23,507 nucleotides of DNA from JAFLCA01 sp041907145 (GTDB lineage Bacteria > Bdellovibrionota_C > UBA2361 > JAFLCA01): the NCBI GenBank assembly GCA_041907145.1, contig JAYRHW010000046.1, positions 1-23,507 on the forward strand, in the 5' to 3' direction. A program made the translations under genes and the position numbers. The notes under the pieces are model-generated. The model did no database searches. It had not been told where the DNA came from and worked only from the letters and a program-made list of their open reading frames with translations. Below, piece by piece: positions 8,506 through 16,012 of the stretch (position 1 is the first letter of the stretch; each line of letters begins with the position of its first letter).

Positions 8506-9663
8506 ATGCGGAATCTGATTTTAATCGCCAGCGCGCTTATTTCAGTGGCGATTTCCTTGTTGGCAGTCGAAGGTGTGCTGTCATTCTATCGAAGTTCTTG
8601 GGATGTTCCCCCCGAGCCGGCATCCGCGGATCAAATTATGCTCTATCGGACCCTCTTCCGCTTCGATCCCGTCTTAGGACATATCGGCGTCCCTAATGTG
8701 CACACGCCTCAATTCATGCAGCAACAAAATCGGTATGGGTTCCGGGGGCCGGATTGGTCAGCCCGAAAGCCCGCGCAGGAGTTCCGCATCGGAATAATCG
8801 GCGACTCCCAAACCTGGGGTTGGGGACTCTCAGATATGCAAACTATCTCCTATTTTTTGCAAGCTCGAGGCACCGCGCCAGGAGGCAAGAACCTACGCGT
8901 GCTGAATCTCGGCATCCCGGGTTACAGCATCGATCAAGAGTTCCTTCTTTTTCTTACGCTACATAAGAAACTGCAACTCGACGCGGTCGTTAGTGTGGCA
9001 TTCTTGGCAAACGATCTCTTCGAGGTCGGCGCATCTAGCTATTGGGGAATGCCGAGACCGCCTTCGCATATAGAGGGCAGACAGTTAGTCGTGGATTCAG
9101 TCCCTTCGGCTCCAGATAACAATTGGGCGCGGCTTTCGCTCTCCGTGCCTTTGGGAGAGATTTTCGGCCGATCTCCCTCTTTCGGTCGATTTTTGACCTA
9201 TCAATTCATTGGCCGACGCTCTGTTCCCTTGCGAGAAGGGCTCGACTGGTGTGCTCGATTGATACGCGAGGGATATTGCGAAATGTTCGCGCTTCCCGAG
9301 CGTGAGCAAGCAAAGAGGCAGTGGTTCCCGCACGCCTTGCCAAGCACTCCCGGCGCAGCGCAGCCGGTACAACTATTTTCCGCGTATGTTTCGTTCTTCA
9401 TCGAGCTTGCTGAACAGCTTCATATTCCCTATGGACTAGTGCTCCTGCCGGGCATGAAGCATATTCCGAGGTACGATGCTCGCCTTGTTGACGACGTGAG
9501 GCAGGCACTGCCTCCGCTCGAACGTTTTGTAGATGTCGGCGGGATTGTGGAGCAAAATGGCAAGACGATGGAGAGTTTTAGTCTTGATGGGTATCATTAT
9601 AACCCGGCGCTTAACCTGCTCGTAGCGGAGCAGATCCGTCAGGCCTTTTCCCTCACACCCTAG
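8506..9663 (+). CDS. Membrane-anchored SGNH/GDSL-family hydrolase or acyltransferase
   Basis: This 385-residue protein has a hydrophobic N-terminal helix (residues 4-22) that likely anchors it in the inner membrane with the catalytic domain in the periplasm. The four SGNH blocks are visible: nucleophile Ser in GDS (99-101), the oxyanion Gly in GIPGY (136-140), Asn in LAND (167-170), and the Asp/His pair in DGYH (361-364). In this superfamily such proteins are esterases, lipases or O-acetyltransferases acting on lipids or polysaccharides. The substrate cannot be told here. The gene begins seven bases after the pseudo-ATPase/receiver stop and has no Shine-Dalgarno-like sequence. It is therefore probably co-transcribed and translated by coupling, which suggests a shared envelope role. 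Length is within the usual range for single-domain members with an anchor. Confidence 0.82.
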   Translation: MRNLILIASALISVAISLLAVEGVLSFYRSSWDVPPEPASADQIMLYRTLFRFDPVLGHIGVPNVHTPQFMQQQNRYGFRGPDWSARKPAQEFRIGIIGDSQTWGWGLSDMQTISYFLQARGTAPGGKNLRVLNLGIPGYSIDQEFLLFLTLHKKLQLDAVVSVAFLANDLFEVGASSYWGMPRPPSHIEGRQLVVDSVPSAPDNNWARLSLSVPLGEIFGRSPSFGRFLTYQFIGRRSVPLREGLDWCARLIREGYCEMFALPEREQAKRQWFPHALPSTPGAAQPVQLFSAYVSFFIELAEQLHIPYGLVLLPGMKHIPRYDARLVDDVRQALPPLERFVDVGGIVEQNGKTMESFSLDGYHYNPALNLLVAEQIRQAFSLTP

Positions 9664-9712
9664 TCACAATAAATTCTTGAGCCTGCCGAACGAGCATTGT
9701 TTGTGGTAAGAA

Positions 9713-10615
9713 TTACCCCTGCATGGGAGAAGCCGCCGTATGCTTCCATGCGTGGTAGGAGCTTCTCACCAAGGGGCCTGACTCGACAAACCTGAATCCT
9801 CGTCGCAACCCTTCCTCTTCGTACGATTTGAATTCCTCTGGGGTCACGAAAGCTCGTACGGGGAGCTGCCGTTCGGAGGGGCGTAAATACTGCCCGATCG
9901 TCATGATGTCGACACCCGACGCTCGTAGGTCATCCATGAGTGAGAGCACCTCTTCGCGCTCTTCTCCCAGGCCGACCATGATTCCTGATTTCGTCATAAC
10001 TCGGGGATCGATTTCCTTTGCCCAGCGCAGAATCGTCATCGAACGAATATAGCCAGCGCCAGGGCGGACCTTACGATAGAGCCGAGGCACTGTTTCCACG
10101 TTGTGGTTAAGGACATCGATCTTGCTCGACAGGATGATCTCCAGATCCTTGCGCGATCCCTGAAGGTCGGGAATCAAAAGTTCAACTTTGCAGTCAGGGG
10201 CATGCTTATGCACCGCGCGTACGGTTCTGGCAAAATGACCCGCTCCGTTGTCGGTGGCATCGTCTCGATCTACCGAAGTGATGACCGCATGCTGCAGTTT
10301 GAGTTCTTTCACGGCAATTCCCACTCGCTCCGGCTCCATAGGGTCAAGCGGCTGGAGCGTATCGGCGGTGCCTTTTTTCACCGAGCAGAAGTGGCAGCGC
10401 CGTGTGCATAAATCACCCATGATCATGAAGGTCGCGGTATGATGGGACCAGCACTCCCCGATATTGGGGCAGCGCGCCTCCTCGCAGACAGTGTGGAGGC
10501 GCAGGGTCTTTACAATGCCTCTGGTTTCCAAATACTGCTCGGAGCCTGGCGCGCGCACCTTGAGCCACGGCGGCTTTACCAGAGTCTGTGTCCCACGCGG
10601 TACTTCTATTGCCAT
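9713..10615 (-). CDS. lipA: Lipoyl synthase
   Basis: This 300-residue radical SAM enzyme inserts two sulfur atoms into octanoyl groups attached to lipoyl domains. The auxiliary-cluster cysteines C44, C49 and C55 lie in CEEARCPNIGEC. The radical SAM triad CTRRCHFC supplies C70, C74 and C77. The C-terminal RSSYHA motif at 284-289 contributes the unusual serine ligand to the auxiliary cluster. Length is close to the family norm. The gene starts 18 bases after the E2 acyltransferase stop. A GGAG site (CTCC at 10628-10631 on the + strand) lies 12 bases before the ATG. The substrate-bearing E2 and its modifying enzyme are thus in one transcription unit. The protein is cytoplasmic. Confidence 0.97.
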   Translation of the reverse strand: MAIEVPRGTQTLVKPPWLKVRAPGSEQYLETRGIVKTLRLHTVCEEARCPNIGECWSHHTATFMIMGDLCTRRCHFCSVKKGTADTLQPLDPMEPERVGIAVKELKLQHAVITSVDRDDATDNGAGHFARTVRAVHKHAPDCKVELLIPDLQGSRKDLEIILSSKIDVLNHNVETVPRLYRKVRPGAGYIRSMTILRWAKEIDPRVMTKSGIMVGLGEEREEVLSLMDDLRASGVDIMTIGQYLRPSERQLPVRAFVTPEEFKSYEEEGLRRGFRFVESGPLVRSSYHAWKHTAASPMQG

Positions 10616-10633
10616 GGCTGATTCTAACTCCGC

Positions 10634-11899
10634 TTAAAGCATCAACAGCGCGGGAGTCTCCAACGCCTCTTTAAAGAACTTCATAAAGTTGCCCGCCATC
10701 ACTCCATCGATGACCCGATGATCAACGGACAAGGTGGCCTTCATTCGCAGGCCGGGAACAACTTGGCCGCCGAGAACCACCGGCTCTTCTTGAATGGCGC
10801 TGACGGCCAGCACGGCACCCTGTCCCGGGTTGATGATCGCTGTAAAACTATCTACATCAAACATGCCCAGATTGGAGATGCTGAAAGTGCCGCCAATCAG
10901 ATCGCTTGACGAAGGTCTGCCGGCTCGTGCTCGCTCGACGGCCGCGCGCGCTTCAAAAACTACATCATGCAGCGACAGCAAGTTGGCGTCCTTGATGACG
11001 GGGATAAGTAAACCATCTTCGATGGCGGTTATGATCCCAATGTTGATGTGGTCGGGCTCCCACACCTGGTCATCTCGAACGGCGCGATTCACCCGCGGCT
11101 CGTTAGCCAATGCATAGGCGGCCGCCTTGATTATCAAGTGATTAATGCTGATGCCCTTAAACTCGTCGCGCTGCTTCAATAGTTCTCGCAGCTTGGAGGC
11201 TTCACCCATCAAAATGGAACTTGTCACGTAAAAATGCGGCGATTGAGCAACTGATTCCTGCATGCGTCGGGCAATCGTTTCTCGCATTTTACTAAAGGGG
11301 GTAAGCCGTCCACCGGTAGCGGGAGAATTCGGAACCGCGGATGGGCGCGGCGTGGCGGAATGAGCTGCTACAGCGCCCGTAGCGCCGCCGCTCATTCTTA
11401 CTGCCTCGATATCCTTGCGCACGATGCGGCCATTGGGGCCACTGCCTTGTACACCAGAAAGATCGATATTTCGCTCCTCGGCCATGCGACGGGCAAGAGG
11501 GGAGACTCGAAGACGCTCGGACCCGGCAATGCTGAGATGAGGGACCGCGCTGACTGCGGTTCGTGGAGCTGCGGCCGCTTGTGGCGCGCTCGGAGCTGAC
11601 TTTGGCTGCGGCGAGGGTGCGGCTGCTGTACTGGACGAAGATGGAACGGAAACCGATTCTCCAGGCTGCCCGATAATCGCGATGACCTCACCAACCTTGG
11701 CGGTGCTTTGTGCCGGCACTAAGACTTTAAGCAGGGAACCTTCAAAGAAACTCTCAATTTCGAGGTTAGCTTTCTCGGTTTCTACTTCTGCAAGCACATC
11801 GCCGCGCTTGATGACATCGCCGGCATTTTTGATCCAGCGCAAGATTTTCCCAGCATTCATGGTATCGCTGAGCTGGGGCATCTTTACTTCGACACTCAT
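10634..11899 (-). CDS. pdhC: Dihydrolipoamide acyltransferase (E2 of a 2-oxoacid dehydrogenase complex)
   Basis: From the ATG at 11899 this is a 421-residue E2 component. Residues 1-80 form a lipoyl domain with the lipoylated lysine K43 in the ETEKAN turn. An Ala/Pro/Ser-rich linker spans 81-128. A peripheral subunit-binding domain lies at about 131-166 (RVSPLARRMAEERNIDLSG). The catalytic domain runs from 190 and ends with the active-site DHRVIDG motif (His394, Asp398). The frame is open further upstream to a TTG at 11980, adding 27 residues that do not belong to the lipoyl fold, so the ATG start fits the family better even though no clear ribosome site precedes it. The fold suits pyruvate dehydrogenase E2; a branched-chain or other 2-oxoacid E2 is possible because E1 and E3 are not in the window. 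lipA follows immediately. Confidence 0.93.
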   Translation of the reverse strand: MSVEVKMPQLSDTMNAGKILRWIKNAGDVIKRGDVLAEVETEKANLEIESFFEGSLLKVLVPAQSTAKVGEVIAIIGQPGESVSVPSSSSTAAAPSPQPKSAPSAPQAAAAPRTAVSAVPHLSIAGSERLRVSPLARRMAEERNIDLSGVQGSGPNGRIVRKDIEAVRMSGGATGAVAAHSATPRPSAVPNSPATGGRLTPFSKMRETIARRMQESVAQSPHFYVTSSILMGEASKLRELLKQRDEFKGISINHLIIKAAAYALANEPRVNRAVRDDQVWEPDHINIGIITAIEDGLLIPVIKDANLLSLHDVVFEARAAVERARAGRPSSSDLIGGTFSISNLGMFDVDSFTAIINPGQGAVLAVSAIQEEPVVLGGQVVPGLRMKATLSVDHRVIDGVMAGNFMKFFKEALETPALLML

Positions 11900-11987
11900 A
11901 GGTTCAGAATTCGAAAAATTCAGTCGAGATAGGGGGTTATAGATTATTCCGAGTGGAATATCAACGTCCAGCCGCAGCAAGGCTAAG

Positions 11988-12245
11988 CTAGACCGGTATT
12001 CGAATACCGCTTATTTTGCCGAGTATCTTGATGATTTCCTGGGAGATTTCTTGAACGCGTCCAAGTTCCCAGTCGGTGAGCGCGCGTTCCGTTAGCTTGG
12101 AGCGGAGATGCAGTTGTTCGCGACGAAGTTCTTCCAAATCCTGGCGTAAAAGCCGAGCCGACCAGCGTCGATCGCTGTGTTTGAGAATTTCCCTCGAAGA
12201 GTTCCTTAAACTTTCCATGTGACCATAAATGCCAGTTCGCTTCAT
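11988..12245 (-). CDS. Small coiled-coil protein of unknown function
   Basis: This 85-residue frame begins at ATG 12245, preceded by GGAGG (12250-12254) four bases away. An in-frame ATG at 12263 would add six residues (MSSGGG) but lacks a good ribosome site. The protein is charged and helical. Residues 30-70 are rich in Leu, Glu and Arg with heptad-like spacing, followed by a short hydrophobic tail ending RIPV. I do not recognise a family. It is first in a minus-strand series with the E2 acyltransferase (88-base gap) and lipA, so it may be co-transcribed. An alternative frame of similar length over the same span (to 11983) is less protein-like. Confidence 0.6.
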   Translation of the reverse strand: MKRTGIYGHMESLRNSSREILKHSDRRWSARLLRQDLEELRREQLHLRSKLTERALTDWELGRVQEISQEIIKILGKISGIRIPV

Positions 12246-12249
12246 CCCG

Positions 12250-12254
12250 CCTCC
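12250..12254 (-). promoter_or_regulatory. Ribosome binding site choosing the 12245 start
   Basis: GGAGG on the minus strand lies four bases before ATG 12245. It is half of a perfect 10-base palindrome (CCTCCGGAGG, 12250-12259). The spacing is short but the match to the anti-SD sequence is the best nearby, favouring 12245 over 12263. Confidence 0.45.
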
Positions 12255-12285
12255 GGAGGACATGCACCCGCTATGCCAGTTCTTT

Positions 12286-12315
12286 AAAGCACTTAAACAC
12301 TCTCAGGAGTGCTTT
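12286..12315 (-). promoter_or_regulatory. Overlapping inverted repeats in the divergent leader region
   Basis: AAAGCACT (12286-12293) and AGTGCTTT (12308-12315) form a perfect 8-base inverted repeat. Inside it CACTC (12298-12302) pairs with GAGTG (12307-12311) around a 4-base loop. The two left arms compete for one right arm. The site lies about 40-70 bases upstream of the coiled-coil/E2/lipA unit and about 140 bases upstream of the plus-strand gene at 12456. It could be a repressor operator or a pair of exclusive leader hairpins. It has no terminator T-run. Confidence 0.4.
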
Positions 12316-12455
12316 GGTAAGTGACACTCTGGGCTGAGCAGTCGGCCAGAAGACCCCTTTGAGTACGATAGGTTAAGGCGATATGCTCGAGGGGTTGGTG
12401 CCCAGGCAACCAGAAACGAACAAGGTCCTGTTGGGGCGGGCCAGATGCGAGGTGT

Positions 12456-14858
12456 ATGGATTCAGCCGACGAGCGAGGCTCGGCAGTACTAAAGCTACAC
12501 GGGAACGAGCGATTGCTCGGGACGCGTAGTGTCTCCCGCCCCTTTGATGAGGCGGAGCGCTTCGAGGCTCTCATCGCATCGCTTCGTGAGAAGTCCGATC
12601 AGCTTTCCAAAGTCGAATCACCGCCCAAACAGCTGGCGAGGGAAGTTCTGTCCATTCAGCGGCAGCTTATTCGCGAGGAAGCTGGTGCTGGTGTGCAGGG
12701 TGATGCAATCGAGGCACTCTATGAGCGCTTGTGGGCGGAGCCGCCTATGCAGCGATTGTTTCTCGATTTGTACAATAAGAGTTGCGCAATCCTTCATTCG
12801 GCGATGAGTTCCGTCGAGGGATTCGACCGCGCGATTGTAGCGGCAGACTTGGAGCGCATCATCTCTTGGTACGTACAGCGAAAAAACACGCTCACCGCCC
12901 TCGAGCGGCGCGGTACCTCTGATGACGCCCTCCTCAATCTCGCGGTGCGGCATGATCGTAGCTTCTTGGGAGTGAAGGGCATCGAGATTTCCTGTTCCTT
13001 AGCGCTCAGCGGGCATCGTTTCCAAGATTTATGGTTCAAGGTCTTTCTGCGCTCTGGCGGCTCCTTTGTTGGCGTGCGTGCCGGATGGGAGCATTGGGTC
13101 GATGAGACGGAAACACTGCTCAAAATAGTGCCTGTCAATTCCTCCCATCCCGTTGAGGGAGCAAGGGTCTCCGCGATTTTGCCTGTTTCCCCGGCAAGTG
13201 AGCATTGCCTCGTTGATGATTTGCGTTGCTTTATTCCCTATGCCGCCATGGATCTTGTAGCCGGGCCGCATGAGGTGATGGTCGAGGCCGGGATTTACGA
13301 GGCAAGTGGCAAGCGGCTGCTTTTCGTTAATCAATCAGAGCAAATATCGATTGCTGAAGTTGACGACGAATACCCCATTCCATCATTGCAATCCTTCGCA
13401 GTTTGGCCCGTTGACGTCGCTACCGGTGATAGCATCGAACGGCTAAGAATTCGCCGTGGGCATCGCGAAGGCAACCGTGAGGTTTTAGCTATAACGTATT
13501 CGCTGGAGCTATGGGGGCATCGAGACGAGCCCCTCAAGTTGCGCTGCCGTGTACTATCGATGCAGGGGGATCCAGTGGACGGTGGAATTAATTCCATGCG
13601 TGAGGGCGACGGATCCTTCCTCTATGAGTCCGAATTAACCTTAACTTCGGATATCGCACGCTTCTATGACCGCAGTCTGGAAATTCCTCTCCATGCCTTG
13701 TCGCTGGATGAGGGCCAGCACGAATTATTCTGCATGCTGTCCGTAGTTGATGGATCGGGCCGCACGCTCTGCGGAGCCTTCGAGCGATTCGCGCTGAACA
13801 TCGAGGGTGCGCAGCTGATGCCCCCGGGCGCCGAGGAAGAGAGAAGTGGAATACCTTCCGGCTCCGACCCGAGTTTGGATTTGCAGATTGGCGGCTTTTT
13901 GGTGGACGCAGAGGCGAGATTTAATGGCACCCCGACGATTAAACTCGGCATTACCTTGGCTTCGTCTGCGTGGCTAACCAAAGTCTGTCGTGTGGTGATG
14001 AGCATTGAGCAGGATCCGCTCACGACGCCGAGCACCAAACTAAGGCTGCGTCCGCAGCGTCAGACACGCTGTTGCGGCGGGTACGAGGGGCCCGTTCGCC
14101 GTGAAATCACAGCGCAGTTTTCTGCTCGCGATATCGCCTCGTATTTACTTCTGCCGGCAGAGGGGGTGCGGCTGTTGGCGCGAGTGCAAGTGTACACCCT
14201 CGACGACTGCTTGTTGTTCAACCGTACCCGACAATTCGTTCTCAAGCAGCAGAATGTCGAAGGTTCCTCGCAGGTATCTTCGTTTGCCGAGAGTGCGAGT
14301 GTGCGAGTTGTTGATCTTGTCACGAAGCCTGTCGTCGGATCTTCTCAAATTAAAACGGATGTTGCTCTCGATGTGCGACTGGACGATCCTCAGCTCTGCC
14401 GGTTCAGCGTCTATCATGAGGTATTGGATCCATCCGGTACTGCCGTTCGCCAGCAGGCTGTGCAGGAGTTCGAGACGCTACCAGGGGTAGTTTTAGGACT
14501 CGATTTCTCGGATCAGAGCTTTCATTGTCGGTATCGAGCCGGGGTTTTTCAAGTGCGACTTGAGCTCAGCAATAACCTTGTTCAGTTTGGTCAGAGCGAG
14601 TCCCCGCGTCCTGGAATTTACACGCTAAAGGTCCTGCTATTTTCAGATGAGGGTAAGCTGATTCACGTGGTACATCAGCCCCTTTTAGTGCGGGGCAGGA
14701 ATTTTCCAGAAAGTCCCTTGGCCATATCCTATGATTTCGATCGCGCGGTTGTGCTTGATATCGAGGAGCCGCTGACCAGCTCTCCGATTTTTGAAACTGT
14801 TTCAGCCAAGGTGCGGGGGTGGCTGGGGGCAGTCGGTGCCCGGCACAAGGGGCGCTAG
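12456..14858 (+). CDS. Orphan 800-residue protein with four tandem beta-sandwich-like repeats
   Basis: I recognise no family. There is no signal peptide and no membrane segment. Residues 1-165 are mostly helical and charged. The rest divides into four repeats of roughly 110-140 residues at about 170-300, 325-450, 475-600 and 610-750. Each starts with a strand pair of the form I-x-hydrophobic-x-L, followed by a (R/K)-x-x-hydrophobic-(F/V) strand. A middle strand/turn and a region rich in Leu and Gly follow (LSLDEGQHELF, LLPAEGVRLLA, ESPRPGIYTLK in repeats 2-4). Each closes with a hydrophobic strand followed by a D-x-x-G-(K/R)-x-L-like turn. The pattern suggests repeated Ig-like or jelly-roll sandwiches used for binding. 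The ATG is preceded by GAGG at only three bases. It is transcribed away from the E2/lipA unit. Function is unknown. Confidence 0.8.
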   Translation: MDSADERGSAVLKLHGNERLLGTRSVSRPFDEAERFEALIASLREKSDQLSKVESPPKQLAREVLSIQRQLIREEAGAGVQGDAIEALYERLWAEPPMQRLFLDLYNKSCAILHSAMSSVEGFDRAIVAADLERIISWYVQRKNTLTALERRGTSDDALLNLAVRHDRSFLGVKGIEISCSLALSGHRFQDLWFKVFLRSGGSFVGVRAGWEHWVDETETLLKIVPVNSSHPVEGARVSAILPVSPASEHCLVDDLRCFIPYAAMDLVAGPHEVMVEAGIYEASGKRLLFVNQSEQISIAEVDDEYPIPSLQSFAVWPVDVATGDSIERLRIRRGHREGNREVLAITYSLELWGHRDEPLKLRCRVLSMQGDPVDGGINSMREGDGSFLYESELTLTSDIARFYDRSLEIPLHALSLDEGQHELFCMLSVVDGSGRTLCGAFERFALNIEGAQLMPPGAEEERSGIPSGSDPSLDLQIGGFLVDAEARFNGTPTIKLGITLASSAWLTKVCRVVMSIEQDPLTTPSTKLRLRPQRQTRCCGGYEGPVRREITAQFSARDIASYLLLPAEGVRLLARVQVYTLDDCLLFNRTRQFVLKQQNVEGSSQVSSFAESASVRVVDLVTKPVVGSSQIKTDVALDVRLDDPQLCRFSVYHEVLDPSGTAVRQQAVQEFETLPGVVLGLDFSDQSFHCRYRAGVFQVRLELSNNLVQFGQSESPRPGIYTLKVLLFSDEGKLIHVVHQPLLVRGRNFPESPLAISYDFDRAVVLDIEEPLTSSPIFETVSAKVRGWLGAVGARHKGR

Positions 14859-14874
14859 CAGCAGCCGACGCGTC

Positions 14875-14897
14875 GATAGCTCTTTGCAGTAGCTATC
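14875..14897. terminator. Hairpin between convergent genes, possible weak bidirectional terminator
   Basis: GATAGCT (14875-14881) and AGCTATC (14891-14897) form a perfect 7-base stem with a 9-base loop in the 62-base gap between the convergent genes ending at 14858 and 14921. There is no clear T-run on either strand, so termination efficiency is doubtful. Confidence 0.35.
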
Positions 14898-14920
14898 CGG
14901 GGATTAGGTAAGTGGGCAGC

Positions 14921-15880
14921 TCAAGGTTTTGCGCGCGCTTTCAGCCGTTCTAATAGTCGTGAAGTGCCCGGAACGGGCTTTGAAGCGGATGCTGGTTGGG
15001 AGGTGGGCAGTCCCGGTTTCTTTGGCAGTGTATCTTCTTTGGGACTAGCCTTAATTTGAAATTCCTCTCGTGAGCAAATCGGGCAAAAGCCGTATGTCTT
15101 AAGCGCCCGCGATGTCCAGCGCGAGCAGCGCTTGCAGCGAATTAAAAAGTCTTCCTGCTCAGGAAATAACGCCACCAGCAACACAAGTGCCGAAGCTCCG
15201 TATGGCAGCCAGTCGAGTGTGTTGTGGGTGGTTGAGAGTACCACCAGTGCGGCTAAAAGAGATGCCGTGCGCGCGCAACCCAGCGGCATGAGGGAAAAGA
15301 GGAATATCTGGCGGTTTAAGTTGTCGAGCAGCAGTGTTCTGTCGCGCTCGAGTGCCTCGAGTTTTAGCTGCTGCTCGGCCAAAGTCCGATCCAGAGCCTT
15401 ATAGGCTCGGTAAGCCACGACCAATCCAGCGAGCACGGCGAATACACCGATATTGCCAAGCCGCACGGCTAGCTCCGCCAGTGTGATGGCGATGATTATG
15501 CCGATCACCGCTTTAGAATGCTTGGTGCCCAGGCTGCTCAGATAGTGCTGGAGTTTTCGCAGCTTGTCTGTTCCGTCCAATATTCGTTCGCGAAAAATAA
15601 ACATCGCAGCAATCACCAGCAACCCCAAGGATGCCGTTCGCATAAACTCGATTAGGTGTGGCGGGAAGGATGCCGGTACGACCAAACTTGCAAGAATGAT
15701 GTCGAACGGCAGGCTTGCGATGAGGCTGCGGGAGATTGTCTGAGACTGCTCGAAGTATGACAGAGGTCCGCGGGTGCCCATGCGGACGGGGAGAAGCCTG
15801 TTTTCTGCGTACCTTTGCTGGGGCGCGTTAGGGACAATTTTACCCTTTGAACCCTGACCTAGATTGGGAAGCAAGCTCAT
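14921..15880 (-). CDS. Polytopic membrane protein with C-terminal zinc-ribbon-like motif
   Basis: This 319-residue protein is not of a family I know. Hydrophobic segments suitable for membrane spans appear at about 55-72, 83-97, 123-140, 142-158, 190-215 and 222-240. A charged, helical coiled-coil-like segment (160-190) lies between the fourth and fifth. After the last span, C249 and C252 (CKRC) and C266 and C269 (CPIC) form a C-x2-C...C-x2-C pattern typical of a zinc ribbon, most likely cytoplasmic. The final 50 residues are Pro/Lys/Ser-rich and disordered in look. AAAGG lies only two bases before the ATG, so the exact start is less certain. It is divergent from xseA with little room between them. 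Confidence 0.75.
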   Translation of the reverse strand: MSLLPNLGQGSKGKIVPNAPQQRYAENRLLPVRMGTRGPLSYFEQSQTISRSLIASLPFDIILASLVVPASFPPHLIEFMRTASLGLLVIAAMFIFRERILDGTDKLRKLQHYLSSLGTKHSKAVIGIIIAITLAELAVRLGNIGVFAVLAGLVVAYRAYKALDRTLAEQQLKLEALERDRTLLLDNLNRQIFLFSLMPLGCARTASLLAALVVLSTTHNTLDWLPYGASALVLLVALFPEQEDFLIRCKRCSRWTSRALKTYGFCPICSREEFQIKASPKEDTLPKKPGLPTSQPASASKPVPGTSRLLERLKARAKP

Positions 15881-15963
15881 AACCTTTGACAGATACTATC
15901 GTCTAAAACCTGGGCTTCATTGAGTGCCGCCCATGGCGGTAGAACCCTTTAGAAATCGCCCTC

Positions 15964-15969
15964 TATAAT
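15964..15969 (+). promoter_or_regulatory. Consensus -10 box (TATAAT) for xseA
   Basis: A perfect TATAAT lies here and overlaps the upstream in-frame ATG at 15968. The base at +1 would be near 15976, downstream of that ATG, so the functional xseA start would be the ATG at 16013. The -35 candidate TAGAAC (15940-15945, spacing 18) is poor. Confidence 0.45.
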
Positions 15970-16012
15970 GTTATGTTTATCTGGTTCGCACCGTAGCATA
16001 CTGTCCTCAACC

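Noticed and set aside
9705..9717. GGTAA-gaa-TTACC inverted repeat between convergent genes
   Set aside because: Five-base stem with a three-base loop overlapping the lipA stop and no T-run, too weak to call a terminator.
11900..11980. TTG-initiated N-terminal extension of the E2 protein
   Set aside because: The lipoyl domain begins at the ATG at 11899 (MSVEVKMPQLSDTM) and the extension matches nothing in the family.
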